NCBI GenBank assembly: GCA_016794345.1
Contig: JAEUKE010000314.1
Location: 184,277-248,276, forward strand
From: Myxococcales bacterium
Lineage (GTDB): Bacteria > Myxococcota_A > Polyangia > Polyangiales > Polyangiaceae
DNA: 64,000 nucleotides
Direction: 5' to 3'
A program made the position numbers and the translations under genes. The notes beneath the pieces were generated by a model, which worked only from the letters and a program-made list of their open reading frames with translations, ran no database searches and had not been told where the DNA came from. Of this stretch, positions 46,538 to 56,234 are shown in pieces. Positions within the stretch are counted from its first letter, which is position 1; each line of letters begins with the position of its first letter.

Positions 46538-48487
46538 TCACACGTCGATCTCGGCCTCGCTCGCGTGGTCCATGATGAAGCGGAAGCGCGCTTGCGGGTC
46601 CTTGCCCATGAGCTCGCTCATGATCTTCTCGGTGGCGAGCGCGTCTTCGATCACGACGCGCAGCGCGCGGCGGCGCTTGGGATCGAGCGTGGTGGCCTTG
46701 AGATCGTCCGCCGGCATCTCGCCGAGGCCCTTGAAGCGAGAGATCTCGGGCTTCACGTTCTTGGGGAGCTTGGCGAGGACGCGGTCGCGCTCCTTCTCGT
46801 CGAGCGCCCAATACGTCTCCTTCGCGGCGTCGATGCGGAAGAGGGGCGGCAGGGCGATGTAGACGTGCCCGCCTTTGAGCAGGCCCGGCAGGTGCCGGTA
46901 GAAGAACGTGAGGAGGAGCGTCGAGATGTGCTGCCCGTCGCTGTCGGCGTCCATCAGCAAGAAGACGCGGCCGTAGCGGAGCTTCTGCGCGTCGAAGTCG
47001 GGCCCGATGCCGCAGCCGAGCGCGCTCACGATGTCCTGCAGCTCCTTGTTGTCGCGGACCTTCGCGCTCGAGGCCTGCTCGGCGTTGAGGACCTTGCCGC
47101 GGAGCGGAAGGATGGCCTGCGTGCGCCGGTCCCGCCCTTGTTTGGCGGAGCCACCGGCGCTGTCGCCCTCGACCAGGAAGAGCTCGCTCTCGTTCGGATC
47201 GGTGGAGGCGCAGTCCGCGAGCTTGCCCGGCAGGTTGAGGCGGTGGCTGATGGCCGTCTTGCGGAGGACCTGCTGCGTGGCCTCGCGACGAGCCTCGCGC
47301 GCGCGCGCCGCGAGGATGGAGCGAAGGACGATGGCCTCGCCGACGGTACCGTTCTCGAGCAGCCACTGCTCGAGCGCCGGGCGGACGAGGCTCTCGACGC
47401 CGCCGGCGACCTCGGGGTTGTTCAGCCTGTCTTTCGTCTGCCCCTGGAACTGCGGCGAGTGGACGTACACGCTCAGCAGCGCGACGACACCCTCGCGGAT
47501 GTCCTCCGCCGAGAGCGTGACACCCTTCGGCTGGATCTTCTTGGCGTCGATGAAGCCGCGCACCGCCTTGACGATGGCCGAGCTCAGGCCGGCCTCGTGT
47601 GTGCCGCCCATCGGCGTGGGGATGCCGTTCACGTAGCTGCGGACGTGAGTCTCGGTCGACTCCGTCCAGGCGAGCGCGACCTCGATCTTCACCTCACCGG
47701 GGCGCTCCTGGTTCAGGAAGAAGTGCCCGGGGTGGGTTCCGGCCTTGCCGCGCTGCGCGACGAGCTTCGGCAGGAAGTCCGCGATGCCGTTCGGGTGATT
47801 GAGCTCCTTCGTCTCGCCGGTCTTCGCGTCCGTGAAGGAAATGACGAGACCGCCATGCAAATAGGCCTTTGTCTCCAGGCGCTCGAGGACGTGCTCGGCG
47901 TTCAGCTCGAGCTTGCTCCCGAAGATCTCCGGGTCGGGCCGGAAGTGCACGATCGTGCCGCGCTTCTTCGTGTTGCCCTCGGTCTTCAGCTTCGAGGTGG
48001 GCCTGCCCTTGGAGTAGGTCTGGCTGAACGTCTTGCCGTCCCGCTGGACGGTGACCTCGAGCAGGTCCGACAGGGCGTTGACGACGCTCGATCCGACGCC
48101 GTGGAGGCCGCCGGAGACCGAGTAGTTCTTCTGGCCGAACTTGCCCCCGGCGTGCAGCGTCGTGAGGATGATCTCGAGCGCCGGCTTCTTGAACTTCGGG
48201 TGCATGTCGACGGGGATGCCGCGCCCGTCGTCCTTCACGGTGGCGCCCTTGTGATCCGCGTCGAGGATGACCTCGATCCGTCGGGCGTGGCCGTTCATGG
48301 CCTCGTCGATCGAGTTGTCGACGATCTCCCAGAGCAGGTGGTGGTAGCCGCGCGAGTCGGTCCCGCCGATGTACATGGCGGGGCGCTGGCGGACCGGCTC
48401 GAGCCCTTCGAGGACGTCGATGTCGGCCGCCGTGTAGCGCTCGCCCTTCTTGGGCGCGTTCTTCGCGGGGGGAGGGATGGACGGCAT
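46538..48487 (-). CDS. parE: Topoisomerase IV subunit B
   Basis: The 649-residue ATPase subunit has the GHKL motifs DNSIDEAMNGHARR (N-box Asn and Asp), DDGRGIPVDMHPKF, SVSGGLHGVGSSVVNAL and the QTKDRLNNPE lysine loop. The TOPRIM domain shows LFLVEGDSAGGSAKQGRDRR, LPLRGKVLN and LLMDADSDGQHISTLLL. It ends RFRFIMDHASEAEIDV. Length and lack of a GyrB insertion favour ParE over GyrB. The ATG shares a base with the parC stop (TGATG), so the two subunits are coupled. Confidence 0.9.
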   Translation of the reverse strand: MPSIPPPAKNAPKKGERYTAADIDVLEGLEPVRQRPAMYIGGTDSRGYHHLLWEIVDNSIDEAMNGHARRIEVILDADHKGATVKDDGRGIPVDMHPKFKKPALEIILTTLHAGGKFGQKNYSVSGGLHGVGSSVVNALSDLLEVTVQRDGKTFSQTYSKGRPTSKLKTEGNTKKRGTIVHFRPDPEIFGSKLELNAEHVLERLETKAYLHGGLVISFTDAKTGETKELNHPNGIADFLPKLVAQRGKAGTHPGHFFLNQERPGEVKIEVALAWTESTETHVRSYVNGIPTPMGGTHEAGLSSAIVKAVRGFIDAKKIQPKGVTLSAEDIREGVVALLSVYVHSPQFQGQTKDRLNNPEVAGGVESLVRPALEQWLLENGTVGEAIVLRSILAARAREARREATQQVLRKTAISHRLNLPGKLADCASTDPNESELFLVEGDSAGGSAKQGRDRRTQAILPLRGKVLNAEQASSAKVRDNKELQDIVSALGCGIGPDFDAQKLRYGRVFLLMDADSDGQHISTLLLTFFYRHLPGLLKGGHVYIALPPLFRIDAAKETYWALDEKERDRVLAKLPKNVKPEISRFKGLGEMPADDLKATTLDPKRRRALRVVIEDALATEKIMSELMGKDPQARFRFIMDHASEAEIDV

Positions 48488-50886
48488 CAGCTTTCCTCCT
48501 CGTCGAGCTTGAGCGACGGGACTTCAGGGAGCGGGAGCAGCAGGCGCACCGGCGGATCGCCGCGCTTGGAGACGACGCTCCCGCGCGAGGCGCGGCCGCC
48601 CTTGATGTCCTTCAGGGCGATGGAGAGCTCCTTGCTCTTGGCGGTGACGAAGTCGAGCTTGTCCTTCGGGCCGCCGAGGATGGCGCCCGCGAGCCGCTCG
48701 GTGTCGTCGAGCTTGATGACCATCGTGCCCTTGCCGGCGCCGGAGAGCAGCGCGAGCTCCTCCGTGTCGACGGAGAGCGCGTGGCCGTCTGTCGCGATGC
48801 ACGCGCAGAGCTCTGCGTCCTCCGTCAGGAGGCCCACGAAGGCCACCTCGTCCCCTTCGTTCAGGCGCGCGAACTTGCGGCCTGCGCGCGTCGAGACATC
48901 ACGGTGCGGCCGGAGCGAGAAGCGGAAGCCGAGGCCCTGGCGGGTGACGGCGACCGCAAACGGTGGCTCGGGCTCGCCGCCCTCCTCCGCCGCGGGCACG
49001 TCCAGCACGCGCGAGTCGAGGCCCATCATCCCGATCATCTTCTCGCCGTCGGCCAGCTTGAAGAGCTTCTGCACGGGATCGCCGTAGCCCGTGGAGGGCG
49101 GGACGTCGTGGATGCGGCAGACGTAGCAGCTGCCGAAGCTGGAGAAGAACGCCACGGTGGCGCGCGTCGAGCCTGCGGTGACCGCGAGGACGCTGTCGCC
49201 CTCGCGCAGGCGTGTCGTCGCGAGATCCTTCACCTCGCGGACGCGCTTCACCCAGCCCTGCGCCGAGAGAATGACGGTCGCGTCCTCGGCCGCGATGAAG
49301 TCCTCCTCCTGGAACTCGGGCTCGTTCGTGGCGCCCATGATCTTCGTGCGGCGCTTGTCGCCGTATGTCTGCTTGATGGTGCCGAGCTCGTCCTTCACGA
49401 TGGCCCAGCGCTTCGACTCGCTCTTGAGCAGGCCCACGAGGCGCTTCTCCTCCGCGCGCTTCTCGGCGAGCTCCTTGCGGACGATGAGGATCTCGAGCTT
49501 GGCGAGGCGGTAGAGGCGCAGATCGAGGATGGCGTCGGTCTGGATCTCCGACAGGCCGAAGCGCTTCATGATCTTCGCCTTGGCGTCGGGGCGGCCGTCG
49601 CTCGCGCGGATGATCTTGATGATCTCGTCGAGCGCGTCGAAGACCGTCTCGAGGCCCTCGAGGATGTGGATGCGCGCGCGGATCTCGGAGAGCTCGAACT
49701 CGAGCCGGCGCACGAGCGTCGCCTGCCGGAAGTCGAGGAACTCCCTCAGCATGTCCTTCAGGCCGAGGCGGCGCGGCGTGCAGAGCGCCTCCGTCCCGGC
49801 GAGCTCGCCTTCGGCGGGCGCCTGCGCCTTGTGCTCGTCCGGCACGAGGCAGGTCATGTTGACCTGGATGTTCACGGCGAGCGGCGTCTGCTTGAAGAGG
49901 TACGCCATGACCAGGTTCGGGTCGGCGTCCTTCTTCACCTCGAGCACGACGCGGATCTCTTCGGTCGACTCGTCGCGCACGTCGAGCAGGCTGGGGAGCT
50001 TCTTGGAGAGGATGACCGCCGCGATCTTCTCGACGATGGTCCCGCGCTCGACCCCGTAGGGGATGCTCGTGACGATGATCTGCTTGCCGCGCTTGCCGTC
50101 TTCCTCGACGGCCCAGTCGCCGCGGAGCTTGAGCGTGCCGTGGCCGCCCTCGTAGACGTCCTCCAGCTCGCGCTTGCTCGCGGTGAGGATGCCGCCGGTG
50201 GGGAAGTCCGGCCCCTTGATGTAGCCGAGGAGCTTCTTGGTCGTCAGATCGTCCGACGCGTCGATCATGGCGATGCACGCGTCGATGACCTCCCCCAGGT
50301 TGTGCGGCGGGATGCTCGTCGCCATGCCGACGGCGATGCCCTGCGCGCCGTTGACGAGCAGGTTCGGGAAGCGCGCGGGCAGGACCGTGGGCTCGCTGCG
50401 CGTGCCGTCGTAGTTGGGCCTCCAATCGACGGTGCGCTGGCCGAGCTCCCCGAGCAGCTCGCTCGCGAGCGCGCGGAGCTTCGCCTCCGTGTAGCGCATG
50501 GCGGCCGGCGCATCCCCGTCGATGCTGCCGAAGTTGCCCTGACCTTCGACGAGCGGCGCGCGCAGAACCCAGCTCTGCGCCAGGCGCACCATCGCGTCGT
50601 AGATCGCGGTGTCGCCGTGCGGGTGGTATTTGCCCATCACGTCGCCGACGACCGCCGCGCTCTTTCGCGCCTTCGCGTCGGGGCTCAGGCGGAGGTCGTG
50701 CTGCATCGTGTAGAGGATGCGGCGCTGGACCGGCTTGAGGCCGTCACGCACGTCCGGCAGGGCGCGCGATGTGATGACGCTCAGGGCGTAGTTGAGGTAC
50801 CGCCGCTCGGCCTCCTTCGACAGGGAGGTGTCCTCGAAGAAGACGGCCGGGGGAGGGGTCGAGGGAGGGGGGGCTTTCCGCGCCAA
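48487..50886 (-). CDS. parC: Topoisomerase IV subunit A
   Basis: The 799-residue breakage-reunion subunit has SRALPDVRDGLKPVQRRILY, VVGDVMGKYHPHGDTAIYD and RYTEAKL, whose Tyr near residue 132 attaches to DNA. The position equivalent to E. coli GyrA Ser83 is Thr (HPHGDT) and Asp87 is present. The C-terminal part forms a beta-pinwheel with VILSAQGWVKRVR and CIATDGHALSV but lacks a clear GyrA box, supporting ParC. The start is a TTG with GGAG upstream. The pair decatenates daughter chromosomes. Confidence 0.9.
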   Translation of the reverse strand: MARKAPPPSTPPPAVFFEDTSLSKEAERRYLNYALSVITSRALPDVRDGLKPVQRRILYTMQHDLRLSPDAKARKSAAVVGDVMGKYHPHGDTAIYDAMVRLAQSWVLRAPLVEGQGNFGSIDGDAPAAMRYTEAKLRALASELLGELGQRTVDWRPNYDGTRSEPTVLPARFPNLLVNGAQGIAVGMATSIPPHNLGEVIDACIAMIDASDDLTTKKLLGYIKGPDFPTGGILTASKRELEDVYEGGHGTLKLRGDWAVEEDGKRGKQIIVTSIPYGVERGTIVEKIAAVILSKKLPSLLDVRDESTEEIRVVLEVKKDADPNLVMAYLFKQTPLAVNIQVNMTCLVPDEHKAQAPAEGELAGTEALCTPRRLGLKDMLREFLDFRQATLVRRLEFELSEIRARIHILEGLETVFDALDEIIKIIRASDGRPDAKAKIMKRFGLSEIQTDAILDLRLYRLAKLEILIVRKELAEKRAEEKRLVGLLKSESKRWAIVKDELGTIKQTYGDKRRTKIMGATNEPEFQEEDFIAAEDATVILSAQGWVKRVREVKDLATTRLREGDSVLAVTAGSTRATVAFFSSFGSCYVCRIHDVPPSTGYGDPVQKLFKLADGEKMIGMMGLDSRVLDVPAAEEGGEPEPPFAVAVTRQGLGFRFSLRPHRDVSTRAGRKFARLNEGDEVAFVGLLTEDAELCACIATDGHALSVDTEELALLSGAGKGTMVIKLDDTERLAGAILGGPKDKLDFVTAKSKELSIALKDIKGGRASRGSVVSKRGDPPVRLLLPLPEVPSLKLDEEES

Positions 50887-50952
50887 CGTCGGCTCCAGTA
50901 AACCCGCGTTCAGTGCGGGATCAGGAGCATTTAGAAGGAGAGGCGGGTTTGG

Positions 50953-51171
50953 TCAAGAAACGGGCGGTTCGTGCGGGAGGGGGACCTCCGCTGCGGCGCG
51001 CTTCACCTTCCACTTCTTGTAGAGCCCGACTCCGATGAGCGCCGGGGTGGCCACGACGCAGAGCGGGCAGGTTGCGCCGAGCAACACCGCCCCCGCCACG
51101 CCGATGGCCCCGACGCCGACGCCGGTCGCGATGAGATCGTTGCCGTCGTTCTCTCGGCGGTCTTCCTTCAT
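50953..51171 (-). CDS. Small membrane protein with a CPLC motif
   Basis: This 72-residue protein has an acidic/basic start (MKEDRRENDGNDLIATG), one or two hydrophobic segments (GVGAIGVAGAVLLGATCPLC and VVATPALIGVGLYKKWKV) separated by CPLC, and a basic tail. The CxxC-like pair could bind metal or redox partners. It lies between parC and the hybrid kinase on the same strand. I do not recognise a family. Confidence 0.55.
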   Translation of the reverse strand: MKEDRRENDGNDLIATGVGVGAIGVAGAVLLGATCPLCVVATPALIGVGLYKKWKVKRAAAEVPLPHEPPVS

Positions 51172-51218
51172 ATGCCTGCTCAGAGCCAGCAGCCGGCGCG
51201 AAGGGTTCAGCGTTTCGA

Positions 51219-52775
51219 TCACCTGCCGGGCGGAGGCTCCTCCGCCGTACCGTCGAGAACGTCCCGCACGGCTCGCGCCAGCTGCTCCGTGGTGAATGGC
51301 TTCAAGAGGAGCCTGGTCCGCGCATCGAGCGCGGAGGCGGGAACGAGCCCCGCCGAATAACCCGACGCGAAGAGCACGGGCAGGGCAGGGCGGCGCTCGC
51401 GCAGGCGCTCGGCCAGCTCGATGCCGCTCATGAGCGGCATCACCACGTCGGCCATGAGCAGATCGAGGGGACCCGTGTGGCTCGCCTCGAGCGAGAGGGC
51501 GGACGCGCCGTCGCTTGCGCTGAGGACCTGGTATCCGAACCCCTTGAGCGCTTCGACGAGGAGGCTCCGGAGCCTCGGCTCGTCTTCGACGACGAGAACC
51601 GTCTCGGTGCCGCGAGGTGGGGCGACTCTCTCCTCTTCGGTGGCGAGCGCGGCCGCGCTCGTCCCGGTGGCGGGCAAGAGAATCGTGAACGTGGTGCCGA
51701 CGCCGGGCTCGGACTGCACCGCGATCTTCCCGCCGGCTCCTTCCACGATCGTCCGGCAGGTCGCAAGGCCGAGCCCCGTCCCGCCTTGGTGCTCCTTCGT
51801 CGTGAAGAGAGGCTCGAAGATTCGCTCGCGGATCTCGGCGGGCATCCCGACCCCGGTGTCTTCGACCGTGCACTCGATCCAGCGACCGGGCGGGACGCCT
51901 GCGACGCTCGCTTCTTCCGGATCGAGGGTCTTCGACGCGGTCGCGATGCGGAGGATGCCGCCCTCCGGCATGGCGTCGCGCGCGTTGACCGCCAGGTTGA
52001 CGAGCACCTGCTCGAGCTGCGTCGGATCGATGAGCACCGCCCAAGGATCGTCTCCGAGCAGCGTCGCGAGCTCGACGTCCTCTCCGAGCAGGCGGCGCAG
52101 GAGGCGATCGATGCGCACGACGATGTCCCGCACGCGGACGGGGCGCACCTGACCGAACTGCTGCCTGGCCAGGGTGAGCAGCTGCCGGGTCACGTCCGCG
52201 GCGCGCTCCGCCACCGACACGATCTCGTCGAAGCGCTCGGCGGTCGGATGGCCCTTCGGTGTCTGGCGCTGACCGAGCTCCGCAGCGCCGAGGATCACCG
52301 CGAGGAGGTTGTTGAAGTCGTGCGCGATGCCGCCCGCGAGCTTGCCGATGACCTCCATCCGCTGGGCGGTGAGCAAGCGGCGCTCGAGCTCACGCCGCTC
52401 GGTCTGGTCGATGATGATCGAGTGGAGCAGCGTGCGGCCGCCGACGGTCACGGGGCCGGTGTAGACGTCCACGTCGCGCACCCGCCCATCCGCGAGGCGG
52501 TGCTGAAAGCGGAAGTAGAGGCGGTGCTCGTCACGCGCTCGCGCCATCTCCTCTTGCACGCGCTCGGCTGGCATCGTGTTGATGTCCTGGATGCGCAGCC
52601 CGAGCAGGTGCTCGCGCGTGTGACCGTAGAAGCGGCACGCGGCCGGGTTCGCGTCGACGATGGCGCCGCTCTCGGGATCGATCACGAGCTTCACGGCGGT
52701 GTTCGTCTCGAACACCTCGCGGTAGCGCCGCTCGCTCTCTTCGAGCGCGCGCTCGAGCTCAGCTTCCCGGGTCAT
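51219..52775 (-). CDS. PAS hybrid histidine kinase with receiver domain
   Basis: The 518-residue soluble protein has a PAS domain at about residues 14-125 (VIDPESGAIVDANPAACRFY), an HisKA box with AGGIAHDFNNLLAV (phospho-His about 152), an ATPase domain (NLAVNARDAMPEGG, DTGVGMP, GGTGLGLATCRTIVEGAGG), and a C-terminal receiver (VLVVEDEPRLRSLLVEA) whose phospho-Asp near 442 is in DLLMADVVMP. No transmembrane helix is present, so it senses an intracellular cue through PAS. A cognate output regulator is not adjacent. Confidence 0.95.
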   Translation of the reverse strand: MTREAELERALEESERRYREVFETNTAVKLVIDPESGAIVDANPAACRFYGHTREHLLGLRIQDINTMPAERVQEEMARARDEHRLYFRFQHRLADGRVRDVDVYTGPVTVGGRTLLHSIIIDQTERRELERRLLTAQRMEVIGKLAGGIAHDFNNLLAVILGAAELGQRQTPKGHPTAERFDEIVSVAERAADVTRQLLTLARQQFGQVRPVRVRDIVVRIDRLLRRLLGEDVELATLLGDDPWAVLIDPTQLEQVLVNLAVNARDAMPEGGILRIATASKTLDPEEASVAGVPPGRWIECTVEDTGVGMPAEIRERIFEPLFTTKEHQGGTGLGLATCRTIVEGAGGKIAVQSEPGVGTTFTILLPATGTSAAALATEEERVAPPRGTETVLVVEDEPRLRSLLVEALKGFGYQVLSASDGASALSLEASHTGPLDLLMADVVMPLMSGIELAERLRERRPALPVLFASGYSAGLVPASALDARTRLLLKPFTTEQLARAVRDVLDGTAEEPPPGR

Positions 52776-52874
52776 CCGTGTGGGTGAGTGTACCCAGTCC
52801 TCGTGCGGAGCGGGGCCGCTCGTGCCGCGGATCGCAGCTGCACGCCCGCTGGCGTGAGGCGACGTTCCGGGGCG

Positions 52875-53411
52875 CTATTCGTTCCGTGCTTCTTCTTCGG
52901 CGCTCCGCGCCTTGGCTTCGATCGCGGCGCCTGCCTTCGGATCGAGCTTCTTGATGAAGGCGAGCTCCATCTCGAGGTCGCGGTAGCGGCTGCTGTCGAC
53001 CAGGGAGCTCTGGCCCTTCTGGATGACGTGCGTCTCGCTGTTCCGGAAGAAGTGGATCTGGCTGCCGTCTCCGGCGGTCGCGCCCTCGGCCTCGAACCAG
53101 ACCTTGGTGATGCGGACGCCGCCGTCGGCTTCCTTGTCGGTGTCCGTCTCCGTGGCGGAGCGGGCCTGAAAGCGTCCGGTCTCCTCCCAGTTGAGCCCGC
53201 GGCCTGCGATGACCTCCCAGAAGGTCTTGTCCTCGGAGAGCGCGATCTTCCAGGCCTCATCGAGCGGCTTCTCGATCACGTACCGGGTGAGCTCGTGATC
53301 CAGCGTGAGTTGGCGAGCCTCGGCGGCGCGCAGCCAGGCGCAGCCGAGCGTGGAGGTGGAGACGAGCAGGAAAAGGGCGAGCCACATCAGCCGTCGCATG
53401 GTTCGCGTCAT
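52875..53411 (-). CDS. Hypothetical lipoprotein
   Basis: The 178-residue product has a signal peptide with the lipobox TSTLGC. The mature part (LDHELTRYVIEKPLDEAWKI; TFWEVIAGRGLNWEETG; GGVRITKVWFEAEG) is alpha/beta, with a charged C-terminal helix (EAKARSAEEEARNE). A second in-frame ATG at 53399 is a possible start. Family and function unknown. It is divergent from the glutathione peroxidase gene. Confidence 0.75.
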   Translation of the reverse strand: MTRTMRRLMWLALFLLVSTSTLGCAWLRAAEARQLTLDHELTRYVIEKPLDEAWKIALSEDKTFWEVIAGRGLNWEETGRFQARSATETDTDKEADGGVRITKVWFEAEGATAGDGSQIHFFRNSETHVIQKGQSSLVDSSRYRDLEMELAFIKKLDPKAGAAIEAKARSAEEEARNE

Positions 53412-53485
53412 ACTACGAAGCGCGGGCGAGAAACCCCGCGGTGGGATCTTGCTCGACGCTGCGGCACGCCCTATCACGAAGCCCC

Positions 53486-54100
<615 letters not shown>

Positions 54101-54154
54101 CGACCTCTCGACACGGAGAGGTTGGAGAGCTCGCACGCGCTCGTGCCTGTGGAC

Positions 54155-54191
54155 TTCACCCCCCCGACCCCCCTCACCGAAGGTGAGGGGG
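54155..54191. repeat. Hairpin repeat, copy 2 (convergent gap)
   Basis: The stem CCCCCTCACC and GGTGAGGGGG closes on a GAA loop. Its first 23 bp differ by one base from 33911-33933. As in copy 1, it sits between a plus-strand gene and a minus-strand gene, which fits a shared terminator. Confidence 0.7.
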
Positions 54192-54205
54192 CGACCGCGG
54201 GCGCT

Positions 54206-54517
54206 CTACGGCGCGGCGCTCGGCTCTCGCGCTTCACGCGAGAGAAAGCCGTCGACGAAGAGCGGCCCAAAGGGGAGCAGCGACGCGACCGCGAGCGTCG
54301 TCACGCGGGACAGCGGCCAGCGCCGCTCGAGCGTCGCGAGCGCCAGCGCGACGAAGTAGGCCACGAAGAGAATGCCATGGGCGGTGCCGACCACGCGCAC
54401 CGCCATGGGCATGCCCGCGAGGTACTTGAGCGGCATGGCCACGCCGAGCAGAAGCACATACGAGAGCCCTTCGATCATTCCCAACAGGCGCAGCCGACCG
54501 ACGCTGGAAGAGAGCAC
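54206..54517 (-). CDS. DUF3817-type membrane protein
   Basis: The 103-residue protein starts at a GTG with AAGG upstream. It has three membrane helices: MIEGLSYVLLLGVAMPLKYL, VVGTAHGILFVAYFVALALA and VTTLAVASLLPFGPLFVDGF. The RxLGMIEGLSYVLLL and VRVVGTAHGILFV elements match the DUF3817 family, whose role is unknown. Its stop lies just beyond the hairpin repeat. Confidence 0.85.
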   Translation of the reverse strand: MLSSSVGRLRLLGMIEGLSYVLLLGVAMPLKYLAGMPMAVRVVGTAHGILFVAYFVALALATLERRWPLSRVTTLAVASLLPFGPLFVDGFLSREAREPSAAP

Positions 54518-54596
54518 GCACCACCTTGTCAGGGGAGGGGGGGAGGGGCAAGCGAACGCTTGCTCGCCCCACGACATCTGGCACTCTCGAGGCCTC

Positions 54597-55673
54597 ATGG
54601 ACCTTCGTTCACTTTGGCCCCGTCGAATCCTGACTTTGGTCTGCGGCTTGGTCTGGAGCACGGCCTGCGGCGACGACGACGGAGCGGGAGGCGGCACGAC
54701 GGGTGGAACGACGGCCAGCTCGACAACGGCCAGCTCGACGTCGAGCACCACGACGGGCGCCGGGGGCGAGGGCATCGGTGGCGCCGGGGGGACTGGCGGC
54801 GATGGCGCCGGCAATGGGGCACCGAGCCGCCTCACCGCGGCGGTCGACGAGGCGCTCGTGGAGCTCGCGTGGTCGAGCCCCGATCCCTCGAGCGGCAACA
54901 CCGTCGTCCGGGTGGTGCGCTCCCTCAATGCTCCTCCGACGGGGCCCGACGACCCGAATGTGACCGTCGTCTACGAGGGCGAGGCCGAGGCAGCGACGGA
55001 GCCGACCTCCGCGCTTCTCCCCGACATGCCCGACGCCCCGCGCACCTACCACTACGCGGCGTACGGTTGCACGCCGGCGCGGACCTGCGAAACGACTGGC
55101 TCGTCCACCACCCTCACGCTCACGCTCACCGAGGCGCTCGTCGGCGGGGGGTACAACGTGATCTGGCGGCATGCCTCGGCGGATGTTTGCAGCGACAACC
55201 TGTCGCTCGGCACCGTGGCGACGACCACGACGCCGGATTGGTGGAAGAGCTGCGAGAGCAACTGCGCCGTCGCGACGGCGCGCCAGTTGAACGCCACCGG
55301 CGTCATGGAGGCCACGGCCATCGGACAAGACCTCGCGTCGCTCGGCGTTCCCTTCGGTCGAGTCCTCTCGAGCGAGTTCTGCCGCAACGTCCAGACTGCC
55401 GAGCTCATGAATCTCGGTCCGACAATCGAAGAGAGCCTCGAGATCACCTATTTCGTCTACGACGAGGCGAACCGCTGCACGAACACCCAGACCTTGCTGG
55501 CGCTGCCGCCCAGCCCCGGTCAGAACGTCGCGCTCATCGGGCACGCGGGCTTCGTTTGCCCGGTGCTCGAGAGCCTCGCTTGGGGCGAGGCTGCGATCTA
55601 CAAGCCTGACGGAAGCGGCGGCAGCGAGCTCATCACGCGTGTGCTCTGGGACGGGTGGATGTCGTTGCCGTGA
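54597..55673 (+). CDS. Lipoprotein with histidine-phosphatase-like domain
   Basis: The 358-residue protein has a signal peptide ending VWSTAC and a Gly/Ser/Thr-rich linker. A fibronectin-like beta domain (VDEALVELAWSSPDPSSGNT) is next, followed by a C-terminal domain from about 185. That domain shows GGYNVIWRHASADVC, RVLSSEFCRNVQTAELM and QNVALIGHAGF, the pattern of histidine-phosphatase enzymes (RHx, SSE.R, GH). The first motif is RHA rather than RHG. It would act on phosphates outside the cell or in the periplasm if active. Confidence 0.78.
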   Translation: MDLRSLWPRRILTLVCGLVWSTACGDDDGAGGGTTGGTTASSTTASSTSSTTTGAGGEGIGGAGGTGGDGAGNGAPSRLTAAVDEALVELAWSSPDPSSGNTVVRVVRSLNAPPTGPDDPNVTVVYEGEAEAATEPTSALLPDMPDAPRTYHYAAYGCTPARTCETTGSSTTLTLTLTEALVGGGYNVIWRHASADVCSDNLSLGTVATTTTPDWWKSCESNCAVATARQLNATGVMEATAIGQDLASLGVPFGRVLSSEFCRNVQTAELMNLGPTIEESLEITYFVYDEANRCTNTQTLLALPPSPGQNVALIGHAGFVCPVLESLAWGEAAIYKPDGSGGSELITRVLWDGWMSLP

Positions 55674-55691
55674 CCGGCTGCGGCGAGAAGG

Positions 55692-56234
55692 CTACGTCCT
55701 CATCCCGATCAGGCCCCTTCCTCTGCTCAGGGCGTGCGCGATGCACGTGGCCCAGGCGAGGAGCACGGCCTCGAGCTCTGCGGCGCTGCGCACGCCGAAC
55801 GAGCCGGTGAAGTCGTGAGCTCGTGCGACGCCTACGAGCGCGGTGAGCTTCGGGAGGAGATCGGCGGTCCATACCGCGTGGAGCTCGCCGACGTCGATCG
55901 GATCGAGCGTGAGGAGGTGCTCGCCGCCGCCCGACTCGATGATCTGCTCCAGCCACGCGGCGAAGTCATCGCCTCCCTCGACCGAGCGAAGCACCAGCGC
56001 TGCGCCGAGCGTGCACTTCCAGGCGCGGAGCACGGGACTATCGAGCGGGGTACCGCCGGGCTGTGGCGCCTGATCGCTCCAGGTCGACTCGAGGAGCGCG
56101 AGGTGGACGCCCATGTCGGCAGCGTAGGCAGCTCGAGGAAGCGGCGCCAAACGCTCGTCGTCCTCGTGCCGCAGGTCCTCGTCAGGGCCTCTCGCTGAAC
56201 GCCCGCACACAGCGCGCGAGGGCGTCGACGTCAC
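55692..56234 (-). CDS. Hypothetical protein
   Basis: The C-terminal part reads as a genuine helical protein (DSPVLRAWKCTLGAALVLRS; DFAAWLEQIIESGGGEHLL; LHAVWTADLLPKLTALVGVA; AELEAVLLAWATCIAHALSR). The start is uncertain: 56234 overlaps the cytochrome gene by 53 bp, GTG 56210 by 29 bp, and ATG 56114 does not overlap. Coding character upstream of 56114 (EDLRHEDDERLAPLPRAAY) favours a start inside the previous gene, that is, translational coupling. No family is recognised. Confidence 0.6.
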   Translation of the reverse strand: MTSTPSRAVCGRSARGPDEDLRHEDDERLAPLPRAAYAADMGVHLALLESTWSDQAPQPGGTPLDSPVLRAWKCTLGAALVLRSVEGGDDFAAWLEQIIESGGGEHLLTLDPIDVGELHAVWTADLLPKLTALVGVARAHDFTGSFGVRSAAELEAVLLAWATCIAHALSRGRGLIGMRT

